From the NCBI GenBank assembly GCA_042095135.1, contig JBELBV010000033.1, positions 1 to 24,264 on the forward strand: 24,264 bases of DNA. The letters run 5' to 3'. This document shows, piece by piece, positions 1-7,759 of the stretch (position 1 is its first letter; each line of letters starts with the position of its first letter). The translations under genes and the position numbers were made by a program. Below the pieces are notes generated by a model. It searched no databases. It was not told the origin of the DNA and was given only the letters and a program-made list of their open reading frames with translations. This DNA is from UA16 sp042095135 (lineage in GTDB: Bacteria; Bacteroidota; Bacteroidia; Flavobacteriales_D; Sanyastnellaceae).

Positions 1-22
1 CGGACCTCCAACCAAACAAAAA

Positions 23-49
23 CCCCAAGCACCCGCTTGGGGTTTTTTT
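23..49 (+). terminator. Rho-independent terminator of an upstream gene
   Basis: A perfect 8-bp stem (CCCCAAGC / GCTTGGGG, loop ACCC) is followed by seven T residues. The gene it ends lies outside the window to the left. An A-rich run just before the stem could let it also work weakly on the minus strand, but no minus-strand gene ends here. Confidence 0.88.
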
Positions 50-131
50 GTGCGCCATGCTGCCGCGCAATAGGATTTCACGTAGAAGACAATTCGCCGT
101 TACTTGCGTTGCATAACCTTTACCCTTGATC

Positions 132-542
132 ATGGACAACTTCGACACCGCTACCTGGATGGTACTCATCACTGCCTACTTGGCCATCGTCATTCCCATC
201 GTCCTCATCGCCATTGTCGCGATGTGGCGCATTTTCACCAAAGCAGGTCAGCCGGGATGGGCCGTTCTCATTCCATTTTACAACCTGTACATCCTAACGC
301 AAGTGGCGAAACGTCCGGGTTGGTGGATGCTGTTGTACTTCGCAAGCGTCATCCCCATAGCTGGCGGCTTGTGCGTATTGTTCGTCAGCATCATCGACAG
401 CTTGCGCCTGGCCAAGCTCTTTGGTAAGTCCGCAGGCTTTGGAGTGGGAATGATCCTCCTAGGCATCGTCTTCTTGCCCATTTTGGCCTTCGGTGATGCG
501 GACTATGACGAAACCCACGTGTCGGACGGTGAATTGGTATAG
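132..542 (+). CDS. Small multi-pass membrane protein, DUF5684-like
   Basis: The 136-residue protein is mostly hydrophobic, with about four membrane segments (roughly residues 8-30, 44-58, 65-88 and 103-120). A conserved-looking stretch of the DUF5684 type (KAGQPGWA, then IPFYN, then RPGWW) sits between the first and third segments. Such proteins are small inner-membrane proteins of unknown function, sometimes fused to signal peptidase I in Bacteroidota; no peptidase residues are present here. ATG 132 was chosen over the in-frame TTG at 126. A -7-like box TACCCTTG (121-128) lies only 3 nt before it. The 3' end overlaps the next gene by about 38 bp, which suggests co-transcription. Confidence 0.72.
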   Translation: MDNFDTATWMVLITAYLAIVIPIVLIAIVAMWRIFTKAGQPGWAVLIPFYNLYILTQVAKRPGWWMLLYFASVIPIAGGLCVLFVSIIDSLRLAKLFGKSAGFGVGMILLGIVFLPILAFGDADYDETHVSDGELV

Positions 543-1728
543 CGCCATTTTCGTTTGGGCGTTGCTCCTGGTGGGGTGCTCTAACGGCGACGACGCATTG
601 GAGCATCTGAATTCGCTTCCGGACCAAACCTTGGTGCCCCAATTGCTGCGATCTCCTGACGGGGTTCCAGCACTCGCTTGTGTGGAGGCCATCGATGGCG
701 GGCATCGATTCGTTTACCGGCTTTGGACCGGCACGGGTTGGGGCGAACCCATTGCCATTGGAACCGATACGGCCATGTTGGTCAATTGGGCTGACCGACC
801 GCAACTCGCTTTTGGCCCCGCCGGCTCAGCATACGCCCATTGGCTCACGTTTGACGACAGAGGCGACTTCGCGTATGGCATTTCTGCAACCCGGAGCGAA
901 GACGGCGGGCAGACGTGGTCCACGCCTTCCCGCCCCCACGCCGATACGGCCGTGGCGGAGCACGGTTTCGCCCAATGGCTACCCTATGATGATGGAGCCC
1001 AGCTTGTTTGGCTAGACGGACGCGACTTCGACGGACACCCCGATCCGTCTCGGGCACGGATGGAAGTCCGCATGAACAACTGGCCGGCTGACGGCGGGTG
1101 GAGTACCGAGACCGTCCTCGACTCCTCGGCTTGCACGTGTTGTCCAATGACTGCTGTGCAAACGCCAACCGGTGCTTATGAACTCATCTACCGCGATCGA
1201 ACTGCCGATGAAATTCGCGATTTCAGCCGCATGCACATCGATGCGGCCGGAGGCTCGCACAGGGCCCGCGGACCCCTGCACGAAGACGGGTGGCAAATCG
1301 CTGCTTGTCCTGTAAACGGGGCTTCATTGGCGGCAAACGGAGCTCGTGCGCTTGCGGTTTGGTACACCGCTGCTGGAGATGAACCCCAGGTGTTGGCCGC
1401 ATGGCGCACGCATGATGACAGGCGATTCGTCAACCCCGTTGCGTTGCACACCAACGCCCCGCTCGGGCGCATCGCAACCGCCGCCGATGACGTAGGGCGG
1501 TTTTATGCCGTTTGGCTGCAAACCAATGAAACGGGCGGGGTCGATTGGGTCGGCATGCGATGGGACGCAGCCGGTAAGCGGCTAACGGAGGAACCGGAAG
1601 TGCTCGTGGCAGCGAGCGAACGTCGGGCCGGCGGCTTTCCCGCTTTGGTGGGAATGCGCGAGAGTGCCATGCTAGGGTGGACCAATCCCAGCCCGGAACC
1701 ACATGTGATGACCGCGATTTGGCATTGA
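505..1728 (+). CDS. Secreted lipoprotein with Asp-box (sialidase/BNR-like) beta-propeller fold
   Basis: The N-terminus has basic residues, a hydrophobic stretch and a lipobox (LLVGC), so this is a predicted lipoprotein with its acylated cysteine about 25 residues from the start. An Asp-box motif (SEDGGQTW, about residues 131-138) and repeated W/Y-rich beta blades indicate a sialidase/BNR-type propeller. A CTCCP motif (about residues 210-214) is one I associate with uncharacterised exo-sialidase-like lipoproteins. The arginine triad of true sialidases could not be identified, so enzymatic activity is not claimed. Possible starts are GTG 493, ATG 496 and ATG 505; 505 keeps the basic signal peptide and the smallest reasonable overlap with the preceding gene. 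The function is probably surface carbohydrate or protein binding. Confidence 0.7.
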   Translation: MTKPTCRTVNWYSAIFVWALLLVGCSNGDDALEHLNSLPDQTLVPQLLRSPDGVPALACVEAIDGGHRFVYRLWTGTGWGEPIAIGTDTAMLVNWADRPQLAFGPAGSAYAHWLTFDDRGDFAYGISATRSEDGGQTWSTPSRPHADTAVAEHGFAQWLPYDDGAQLVWLDGRDFDGHPDPSRARMEVRMNNWPADGGWSTETVLDSSACTCCPMTAVQTPTGAYELIYRDRTADEIRDFSRMHIDAAGGSHRARGPLHEDGWQIAACPVNGASLAANGARALAVWYTAAGDEPQVLAAWRTHDDRRFVNPVALHTNAPLGRIATAADDVGRFYAVWLQTNETGGVDWVGMRWDAAGKRLTEEPEVLVAASERRAGGFPALVGMRESAMLGWTNPSPEPHVMTAIWH

Positions 1729-1733
1729 TCGTT

Positions 1734-1753
1734 TTTGTGATTTCATTCACAAA
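1734..1753. promoter_or_regulatory. CRP-like palindrome TTTGTGA-N6-TCACAAA
   Basis: Perfect 7-bp inverted repeats are separated by six bases. The core TGTGA-N6-TCACA matches the classical CRP-family operator. It lies in the 60-bp gap upstream of the T9SS cargo gene, ending 35 bp before its ATG. No T-run follows, so it is unlikely to be a terminator. That a CRP/FNR-family protein binds it is inference. Confidence 0.45.
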
Positions 1754-1788
1754 TAATATCTTCATGGCATCAAAGTAAACCTTTCATC

Positions 1789-3114
1789 ATGCGATTTTTT
1801 ACCCTTTTGATCCTGGTGCTATCTGCCAATATGGCCCTTGCCCAACCCGAAAACGATTTGTGCTCTGGAGCCATTGACATCACCGATTTGTTCACCCCTG
1901 GCATAGGAGAAGGTGCGTCTGTCGGTCCTTACTCCAACCTTGACGCCACTGGCGACTCCACACTTGCTGCGGACTTGGTCGACTTTTGGTTCGACATCGC
2001 CCCTGGCGAATCCGAGCCCTCGGTCGACCAAAACATTTGGTTCAAGTTCACCGGGGACGGCAACGTTTACCAAATCATGACGTGGAATTGCCCCGGATCT
2101 GCGATTTACAGCAACGACACCCAAATGGCCCTGTACACCGGGACTTGCGACAGCCTGAACTTTGTGCTGGGCAATGACGACATGCAGCCTTGGTGGGGTT
2201 GGTGGCATTCTTGGATGAATTTCAAGGCAGAAGAAGGGGTTGACTACTACCTCATGATTGACGGTTTCAACCATTATGAAGGTGGAACCTGGGAAGGCGT
2301 GGCACAAGGCTCATTCTGCATCGGTGGAATCCAGGTCGAGCCGATGACCGACCACGTTGCGTGTGAAAGTTCCCGCGCCATCGACGATTTATTCGAAGCG
2401 ACCACAGCAAGCACACCTGGCTTCGTGGGTCCATTCGATGATTCGCCTTCTGGCAGTGGCATAGAAATGAATCCGGACGCGGACATGTTGGGCACCGAAT
2501 GCTGGACCGATGGGGTGGATGACGGATCAGTTTGGTTCAGTTGGACCGGAGACGGGAATCCATACACCATCACACACTCACAGTGCCAAGAAGGCGATGA
2601 GACCTTTGTCTACTATTTCGCTTGGGATAGCCAAATGGCCTTGTACAAAGGTGATTGCGGAGAATTGGTCCCCATTGCTTGCCATGAAGACATCGACTTC
2701 GATGAAGGGTGGTACTGGAGCCAAATCGGTTTTGACAGCGAAGAAGGAGAGACCTATTACCTCCGATTTGACGGTTACCATTGGGAAAATCAAGGATACG
2801 AGTGGAAGGCTTCCGGTGCATTTTGCCTCCGAGCAGATTTGGGCAACATCAATGGAATGGAGGAGGCCGATTTGACCGACCTCGTCATTGATGCCTATCC
2901 CAACCCTGCCACCAATACATTGACTTTGTCGTGGTCTGGAGCAGACTTCACCGCCGATGTGCAGGTCTTTGATATGACCGGCAAGCAAGTTGCGTCCTGG
3001 CCCAACGTTCAACGCGGATCGCAACAGCAATTCGACCTTCCCAATGGGTTCTACACGTTGCAAATCAACACCGATGATACCGCCGGCGTGACCCGGCTAC
3101 AGGTCCTTCGCTAA
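1789..3114 (+). CDS. Secreted protein with two tandem beta-rich repeats and a T9SS type A sorting domain
   Basis: A Sec signal peptide (residues 1-19, ending ALAQ) is followed by two homologous modules of about 160 residues (about 21-184 and 187-350). Each module has an N-terminal Cys near an ID-DLF motif, an I/VWF-(K/S)-x-TGDG core, a QMALY-x-G-x-C segment, a YYL-x-(I/F)DG segment and a closing FC. They look like Cys-linked beta-sandwich or pre-peptidase-C-like adhesion modules. The C-terminus (from about 368, motif AYPNP) is a type A T9SS sorting domain, so the protein is probably exported across the outer membrane and attached to the surface or released. No catalytic motif is visible. A strong terminator follows at 3141. 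Confidence 0.83.
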   Translation: MRFFTLLILVLSANMALAQPENDLCSGAIDITDLFTPGIGEGASVGPYSNLDATGDSTLAADLVDFWFDIAPGESEPSVDQNIWFKFTGDGNVYQIMTWNCPGSAIYSNDTQMALYTGTCDSLNFVLGNDDMQPWWGWWHSWMNFKAEEGVDYYLMIDGFNHYEGGTWEGVAQGSFCIGGIQVEPMTDHVACESSRAIDDLFEATTASTPGFVGPFDDSPSGSGIEMNPDADMLGTECWTDGVDDGSVWFSWTGDGNPYTITHSQCQEGDETFVYYFAWDSQMALYKGDCGELVPIACHEDIDFDEGWYWSQIGFDSEEGETYYLRFDGYHWENQGYEWKASGAFCLRADLGNINGMEEADLTDLVIDAYPNPATNTLTLSWSGADFTADVQVFDMTGKQVASWPNVQRGSQQQFDLPNGFYTLQINTDDTAGVTRLQVLR

Positions 3115-3140
3115 TCGCGGAAACCAAACAAATTTCAGAA

Positions 3141-3168
3141 CCCCGGCCCCAAAAGGCCGGGGTTTTTT
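3141..3168 (+). terminator. Rho-independent terminator
   Basis: An 8-bp GC-rich stem (CCCCGGCC / GGCCGGGG) with a 6-nt loop is followed by six T residues, 26 bp after the stop of the tandem-repeat T9SS cargo gene. It separates that gene from the CotH-like gene, which therefore needs its own promoter. Confidence 0.9.
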
Positions 3169-3212
3169 AAACCCTTCACGGCTTCAGTCGTCACAATACA
3201 AATCTTCTCCCA

Positions 3213-4760
3213 TTGCGCCATCTCCTTTGCCTCGCCTTGTTATCCATTGTCCTCATCGGTACTGCCCAAACCGAAGGCAACAACGTCTTCGGCACCGATC
3301 AAATCCTCCAAGTCGATGTGACCTTCTACAGCGACGGTTTCTGGAACGAACTCCTGACCGAATACGACGGCGAACAGAATTACATCCCCGCGGGCATCAG
3401 CATCACGAGCCTCGATGGTGTCGCCCAATTCGACTCGGTCGGCATCCGGCTCAAAGGCAATTCAAGCATGAACCACCCCGGCGATAAGAAGCCCTTCAAG
3501 GTGGACTTCAACCGCTTCATTTCGGGGCAAGCATACGACCTCCTCAAAAAGCTCAATTTCAACAACGGCTTCAAAGACCCCACTCTCGTTCGGGAGAAAA
3601 TCTTTTACGACGTGTGTGCGGAGGCCGGCATTCTCGCGCCGCGGGCCAATTTCGCCCAGGTCACCTTCAACGGGGAGCCTTGGGGGTTTTACACCGTCGT
3701 GGAGCAAATCGATGACCAATTCCTCGACCGCAGCATCGGCGACGACGACGGCATGCTCTTCAAAGCCGGTTCCAACTTCGGTCCTGGCAGCGACGAAGCG
3801 AGCTTGGTCTACCAAGGCCCGACCCAAGCGGATTACGGCGACGCCTACGAATTGAAGATGAACGACCCCGGGAATTGGTCCGACTTCATCGCCTTCCTCG
3901 AATTCCTCAACACCTCATCCGACGCAGATTTCGAAGCCCTGCTCGGCACGCACCTCGACCTGCAACCCTACCTCCGCTCGGCGGCGCTCGACAACCTGTT
4001 CGCCAACCTCGATAGCTACACGCTGTCCGCGCGCAATTACTACCTCTACCAGAACACCACACTCGGCCGTTGGCAGTGGATCAAGTGGGATTGCAACGAG
4101 ACGTTCGGGAGCTACGCCATGGGCGTGCCCGGGCCCATGACCGAGCTCGACGTGGCCTTCGACGGCGGCAACTACGAGCGGCCCCTATTGCAGCGCGTTT
4201 TGGCCAGTGAAGCGTTGCGTGCAGACTACCTCGCCGAAATCTGCGACCTGCGGGACACCTACTTCAATTCTGCCTACCTCAACCTGCGCTTGGACGCCTT
4301 GAAGGCCTTAATTGAAACGGCGGTGTATGCCGATGACAACAAGATGTATTCCAACGCCGATTTCGATGCCAATTTCGACAACGACCTAGGCGGGGGCGGA
4401 CCGGGTGGAGGCGGTGGTCCGGGCGGATCCTTGTACGGGTTGAAGTCGTTTGTGGCCGAGCGCGGCGCGTTTGTGGATGAGGAAGTGGATTGCACGGAGC
4501 TGAGTGTCTCTGACGCAACCAAACTTCCTCAGCTTACGGTGTACCCAAACCCCACGGATGGACGAGTGACCCTCGCTTGGAACGCCTCGGTTGAACATCC
4601 CACAATCGAAGTGTACGACCTCCGAGGCCAATTGGTGCACACCATCAACACGGCCTCACGGCAAACATCCTACGACATCCATCTGCCCTCAGGGCTGTAT
4701 GTATTGAATTGCCCCGCATGGGGAACCGCTACCGCTGTCAAGCTGCACATCACACCATGA
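3213..4760 (+). CDS. T9SS-exported CotH kinase-like protein
   Basis: A signal peptide (residues 1-19, ending GTAQ) precedes a CotH-type atypical kinase domain. Recognisable parts are a GIRLKGNSS motif (77-85), the basic KKPFKVDF segment (92-99), EPWGFY (155-160) with E164, and a W-x-WIKWD segment whose D293 probably corresponds to the conserved acidic active-site residue. A Gly/Pro-rich stretch (393-405) and a LYGL-K-F segment follow, as in many bacterial CotH proteins. Residues 441-515 (VYPNP) form a type A T9SS sorting domain. In Bacillus, CotH phosphorylates spore-coat proteins; the substrate of an exported bacteroidal homologue is unknown. The only in-frame start compatible with the signal peptide is TTG 3213, since a stop lies upstream at 3168. 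The gene overlaps the convergent radical SAM gene by 11 bp. Confidence 0.85.
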   Translation: MRHLLCLALLSIVLIGTAQTEGNNVFGTDQILQVDVTFYSDGFWNELLTEYDGEQNYIPAGISITSLDGVAQFDSVGIRLKGNSSMNHPGDKKPFKVDFNRFISGQAYDLLKKLNFNNGFKDPTLVREKIFYDVCAEAGILAPRANFAQVTFNGEPWGFYTVVEQIDDQFLDRSIGDDDGMLFKAGSNFGPGSDEASLVYQGPTQADYGDAYELKMNDPGNWSDFIAFLEFLNTSSDADFEALLGTHLDLQPYLRSAALDNLFANLDSYTLSARNYYLYQNTTLGRWQWIKWDCNETFGSYAMGVPGPMTELDVAFDGGNYERPLLQRVLASEALRADYLAEICDLRDTYFNSAYLNLRLDALKALIETAVYADDNKMYSNADFDANFDNDLGGGGPGGGGGPGGSLYGLKSFVAERGAFVDEEVDCTELSVSDATKLPQLTVYPNPTDGRVTLAWNASVEHPTIEVYDLRGQLVHTINTASRQTSYDIHLPSGLYVLNCPAWGTATAVKLHITP

Positions 4761-5976
4761 CGGGTCCATAGTCGGAACAGCCTGCTGTCCGCAGGCTTTC
4801 GAGGGATTGGCGAAAATCGTCGCCCAGCAAGCTTCCCCCTTTCCGATGGCAGAACGGGCACGACATCAAGTCGCCGTCGGTGTCCACGTAGACCATTTTG
4901 TTGCCGGCGGCAAAGCAGCCGAGCTTCCGCTGGTAGTACTCGTGATAGATGACCAAGGGGTGGTCATTGTACGTGTCTGTGTAGGTGTAGTCCAATAACG
5001 CCTCCTCCAAAACCGCTTGGTGCTCTGGTTTGAGGAGCACGTCTTGCATGGCATAGTGGCCGACTGCCTTCGGCTCAATCCATTGCACGAAGCCCACTCC
5101 GAGGCTTTTCGCCAGATCCATGAACGCATCGATGTATTCTCGGTTGGCGTTTTCGCGCGTCACACACGTCGAGATCGCTGTCAAGTACCCTTGGTCGAGG
5201 GCGTGTTTGACCGCTGTGATGGCATCTCGGAAAGACCCTTGTGTTCCGCGGAATTGATCGTGCGCCAGTGGGTCGTAATGGTCGATGCTCACCACCACGC
5301 CGTGCGCTCCTGCGCTGCGCAATTCAGCGGCATTTGCCGCGGTAAAATTGAATCCTGAGGTCAGTATCCAAAACTGCGACTTCGATTTGTAGCGCCGGAT
5401 GGATTCCGCCATCTCGCGCACCCGGAGCATCGGTTCACCGCCCGTGAAAGCAATGTTGGTCGCCCCCATCGACTGCAGGTTCTCAATCATGCGGTTGATG
5501 TCTTCGGGGCCGATGACCTCTTTCTGGTTGAGGTTGTCCCACTCGAAGCAATGCTCGCATTTGAGTGGGCATTTCTTGGTCACAGACAAAAACACCACCG
5601 CCAACTCATGGCCGCCTCTGCTATGGGGCACAAGGCGGTTCAGCTCCCCTTTCAAGAAAGGAACGTGCAGGGGCGAAGTGTTGGCTGGGATGAACAACCG
5701 CCAATGGTTGCTGCCGGCGGCGGTGACGAGTTTCACCACCCGCTTACCCCCAGAAGCAAGGGCACGGTGCTCTTTCAATCGAGCAATCACCGCCCGAATT
5801 CCAGCGGGCGAACGATATGCTTGCACGGCGGTCCACACATTGATGGCCTGCTGGCGCAGCCGTATCAATCGCGCTTCCAAGCCATGCACCATGCGGTGCG
5901 GATTGCTGGACCGAATGGCATCGTAATCCACGTCCAGCGGCTGGATCACCTTGGCAGGAGCTGGGTCGACGCTCAT
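4750..5976 (-). CDS. Radical SAM protein with SPASM-like C-terminal cysteines
   Basis: The 408-residue protein carries the radical SAM cluster motif C136-x3-C140-x2-C143 (CPLKCEHC), a GGEP motif at 179-182, and the expected alternating strand-helix pattern. The roughly 120-residue N-terminal extension was not assigned. The C-terminal part has Cys354, Cys373, Cys376 (CPFC) and Cys400, a spacing that could hold an auxiliary iron-sulfur cluster as in SPASM or twitch enzymes. Those families include peptide-modifying maturases and sulfatase-maturing enzymes, so post-translational modification is plausible but unproven. The start ATG overlaps the stop of the upstream lipoprotein gene (ATGA), implying translational coupling. 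No precursor-peptide gene was seen nearby. Confidence 0.82.
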   Translation of the reverse strand: MSVDPAPAKVIQPLDVDYDAIRSSNPHRMVHGLEARLIRLRQQAINVWTAVQAYRSPAGIRAVIARLKEHRALASGGKRVVKLVTAAGSNHWRLFIPANTSPLHVPFLKGELNRLVPHSRGGHELAVVFLSVTKKCPLKCEHCFEWDNLNQKEVIGPEDINRMIENLQSMGATNIAFTGGEPMLRVREMAESIRRYKSKSQFWILTSGFNFTAANAAELRSAGAHGVVVSIDHYDPLAHDQFRGTQGSFRDAITAVKHALDQGYLTAISTCVTRENANREYIDAFMDLAKSLGVGFVQWIEPKAVGHYAMQDVLLKPEHQAVLEEALLDYTYTDTYNDHPLVIYHEYYQRKLGCFAAGNKMVYVDTDGDLMSCPFCHRKGGSLLGDDFRQSLESLRTAGCSDYGPVMV

Positions 5977-7664
5977 GGTGTAATTCCCGCGATGTCGTTG
6001 AACTGCTCTTTGGAGAAGCGGGCGAAGTGTCCGGGCTCCTTGAACTTCTTCAATTCAGTCATATTCGGAATGCCCGCGTATTGGCGTATCGGCTCATAGT
6101 AGCCGTATGCATGCATGAACACGCTGTGGACGTTGCCCGGCTCTGGAGCGGGGAGGGCCTGAAATTTCAAGGTCGCATCGGCACCAATGAACAAACGCTC
6201 GAGGTAGTCCCCATCCACTTCCAACAAATGAGACGCCACGTCTTGGCCTAATTCATCTTCTGCACTCAAGAGGGCCAACGGAGTCTTGACCATGCCTGGC
6301 TGCTCGGTGTAGTCGATGGCCGCGTAATCCAATTCCCAGAAATGGTACCCCGCAACCAAGCGGAGCTCAACAGGCCCTTCATCTGTGTTCGAAACGTCCA
6401 AAGGCACCACCTCGCTTCGGAACGAAAACGGCCCCGGAAGGTTCACCCAATGAACCGTTTCCCAATTACCGGCGCGGCGGAGCTGAACTTCCAGCATCTG
6501 GCCTTGGTCCTTGAGCCATTGCGTTTTCTGTTCCGCTGAACGGTCGCGCTGGTGTTCAACATAATTATCGTACCGACTGCCGAACATGCTCATGAAGGAT
6601 TCGTACATCATCATCGACCACATCGTATTCTTCACGTGCAGGATGACATGGGCCTGGTCCGCGCCTGCGGGCTTGTCAAAAGCAAGCGACAGGGAGCTGA
6701 AATTTTCTTTCTCTGCACACTCATCGGTAAAGTCGTACGCAATGCCGTCGCGCGCGGCCATGACCGCCTCGCAGTTGGTCCCTTCATCCGTCACCGCCTC
6801 TGCGGGCAACTGGGGTGCCGCGAACAGGACGGGCATGCCTTCGGGCGTCATCAACACCTCCATATCTGCCGGGTGCTCTACCGCCTCGAGAATGGCGAGA
6901 TCCGTGTATTGGCGCTCCTCCATCTCATTGGCAATGCGCAATTCATAAACGCCGTCGACCGGGTCAAACCCAGGGAGCGGAAGGAAATCGTGACGCGCCA
7001 TGTTCTCCGTTACCGCACCGCTGAAGAATTCCCCCATGAAACGCTCAACATCTCCGTCTTGGATGTAAATGAAAGGGCAGGACAAGCAACATGCAACGAA
7101 GGTCCCTGCAGCTGCACCCGTGGCGGCAATCCCGCCCAATACTTTATACAAAATACCTACTGCCTCTTTGTGTTCCAGCAAGTCAAGCTGGTAGATATTC
7201 TCGATGGGAATCTTTACGCGTACACCCTCCGAAGCGATTCCTCCATCAAAAATCACTTCATTCGCTTGGATCCGAATTTCATACACCAAACCTCCCGGCC
7301 CATCAATGCTTCCGTTTTTTTTCCGTGTATACCGGTTCATCTTGGGTGCATACCGGTAGTTTCGTTCCGCCAGCTCAGGATTAACCTCCTTGTAAACACC
7401 CATAACTGAACGCGCTTCACGGTCGTAAAAGAAGTAGTCTAATTGGAAGATCTCCCGCGCTTGCAGCGTTACAAACACATTGTAAAACGCCGGGGTCTTG
7501 ATGCTTTCGAGGGCCTCTTCGATTTGGCCCGAGTAATGCTCTGTTGCTTTGAAATACTGACCACAAGCAACAGCAAGGGTTGCAGTCGCCAACAGAATGA
7601 GGCCGTAAATCTGGTTTCGGAATGTGAATCGCATCAAAATCTTCGTTGTGTTGGTGATTGTCAT
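5973..7664 (-). CDS. Lipoprotein of unknown function with a Cys-rich membrane hairpin (CCLSCPF motif)
   Basis: The N-terminus has a hydrophobic signal and a cysteine in a lipobox-like context (LAVACGQ). After about 145 residues of soluble sequence comes a Gly/Ala-rich hydrophobic stretch (about residues 180-210) ending in CCLSCPFIY followed by DG. The sequence then continues with ELRIANE and RQYTDLAIL segments. From memory, this order (CPxxY-DG, then a (R)xxN-E-xx-TD block) recurs in uncharacterised bacterial proteins. The C-terminal third (FWELDYAAIDY, later a DGDYLERLF block) resembles C-terminal segments of some TPR/FG-GAP (ASPIC/UnbV-like) secreted proteins. No enzyme motif was recognised. 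Starts GTG 7667, ATG 7664 and ATG 7634 are possible; 7634 gives the most compact lipoprotein signal (Cys24). It is coupled to the radical SAM gene by ATGA. Confidence 0.75.
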   Translation of the reverse strand: MTITNTTKILMRFTFRNQIYGLILLATATLAVACGQYFKATEHYSGQIEEALESIKTPAFYNVFVTLQAREIFQLDYFFYDREARSVMGVYKEVNPELAERNYRYAPKMNRYTRKKNGSIDGPGGLVYEIRIQANEVIFDGGIASEGVRVKIPIENIYQLDLLEHKEAVGILYKVLGGIAATGAAAGTFVACCLSCPFIYIQDGDVERFMGEFFSGAVTENMARHDFLPLPGFDPVDGVYELRIANEMEERQYTDLAILEAVEHPADMEVLMTPEGMPVLFAAPQLPAEAVTDEGTNCEAVMAARDGIAYDFTDECAEKENFSSLSLAFDKPAGADQAHVILHVKNTMWSMMMYESFMSMFGSRYDNYVEHQRDRSAEQKTQWLKDQGQMLEVQLRRAGNWETVHWVNLPGPFSFRSEVVPLDVSNTDEGPVELRLVAGYHFWELDYAAIDYTEQPGMVKTPLALLSAEDELGQDVASHLLEVDGDYLERLFIGADATLKFQALPAPEPGNVHSVFMHAYGYYEPIRQYAGIPNMTELKKFKEPGHFARFSKEQFNDIAGITP

Positions 7665-7759
7665 CACAACATAGTGAAAAGAAATTACAATGAACGCCTC
7701 CCGTCACCACTCTTCACCGACCTTTGTACCACGGGTAGTGCGAATCAGCCCTGCCCGCG

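Noticed and set aside
1734..1753. Stem-loop read as a terminator after the Asp-box lipoprotein gene
   Set aside because: The stem is AT-rich and not followed by a T-run on either strand. It fits an operator better.
4388..4428. G-rich tract in the CotH-like gene read as a possible frameshift or slippage site
   Set aside because: The frame continues without interruption into a complete sorting domain, and Gly-rich stretches are normal near this position in CotH proteins.
6552..7409. Plus-strand open frame of 285 codons
   Set aside because: It lies entirely antisense to the lipoprotein gene, which has a signal peptide, conserved motifs and ATGA coupling. The antisense translation has no domain pattern.
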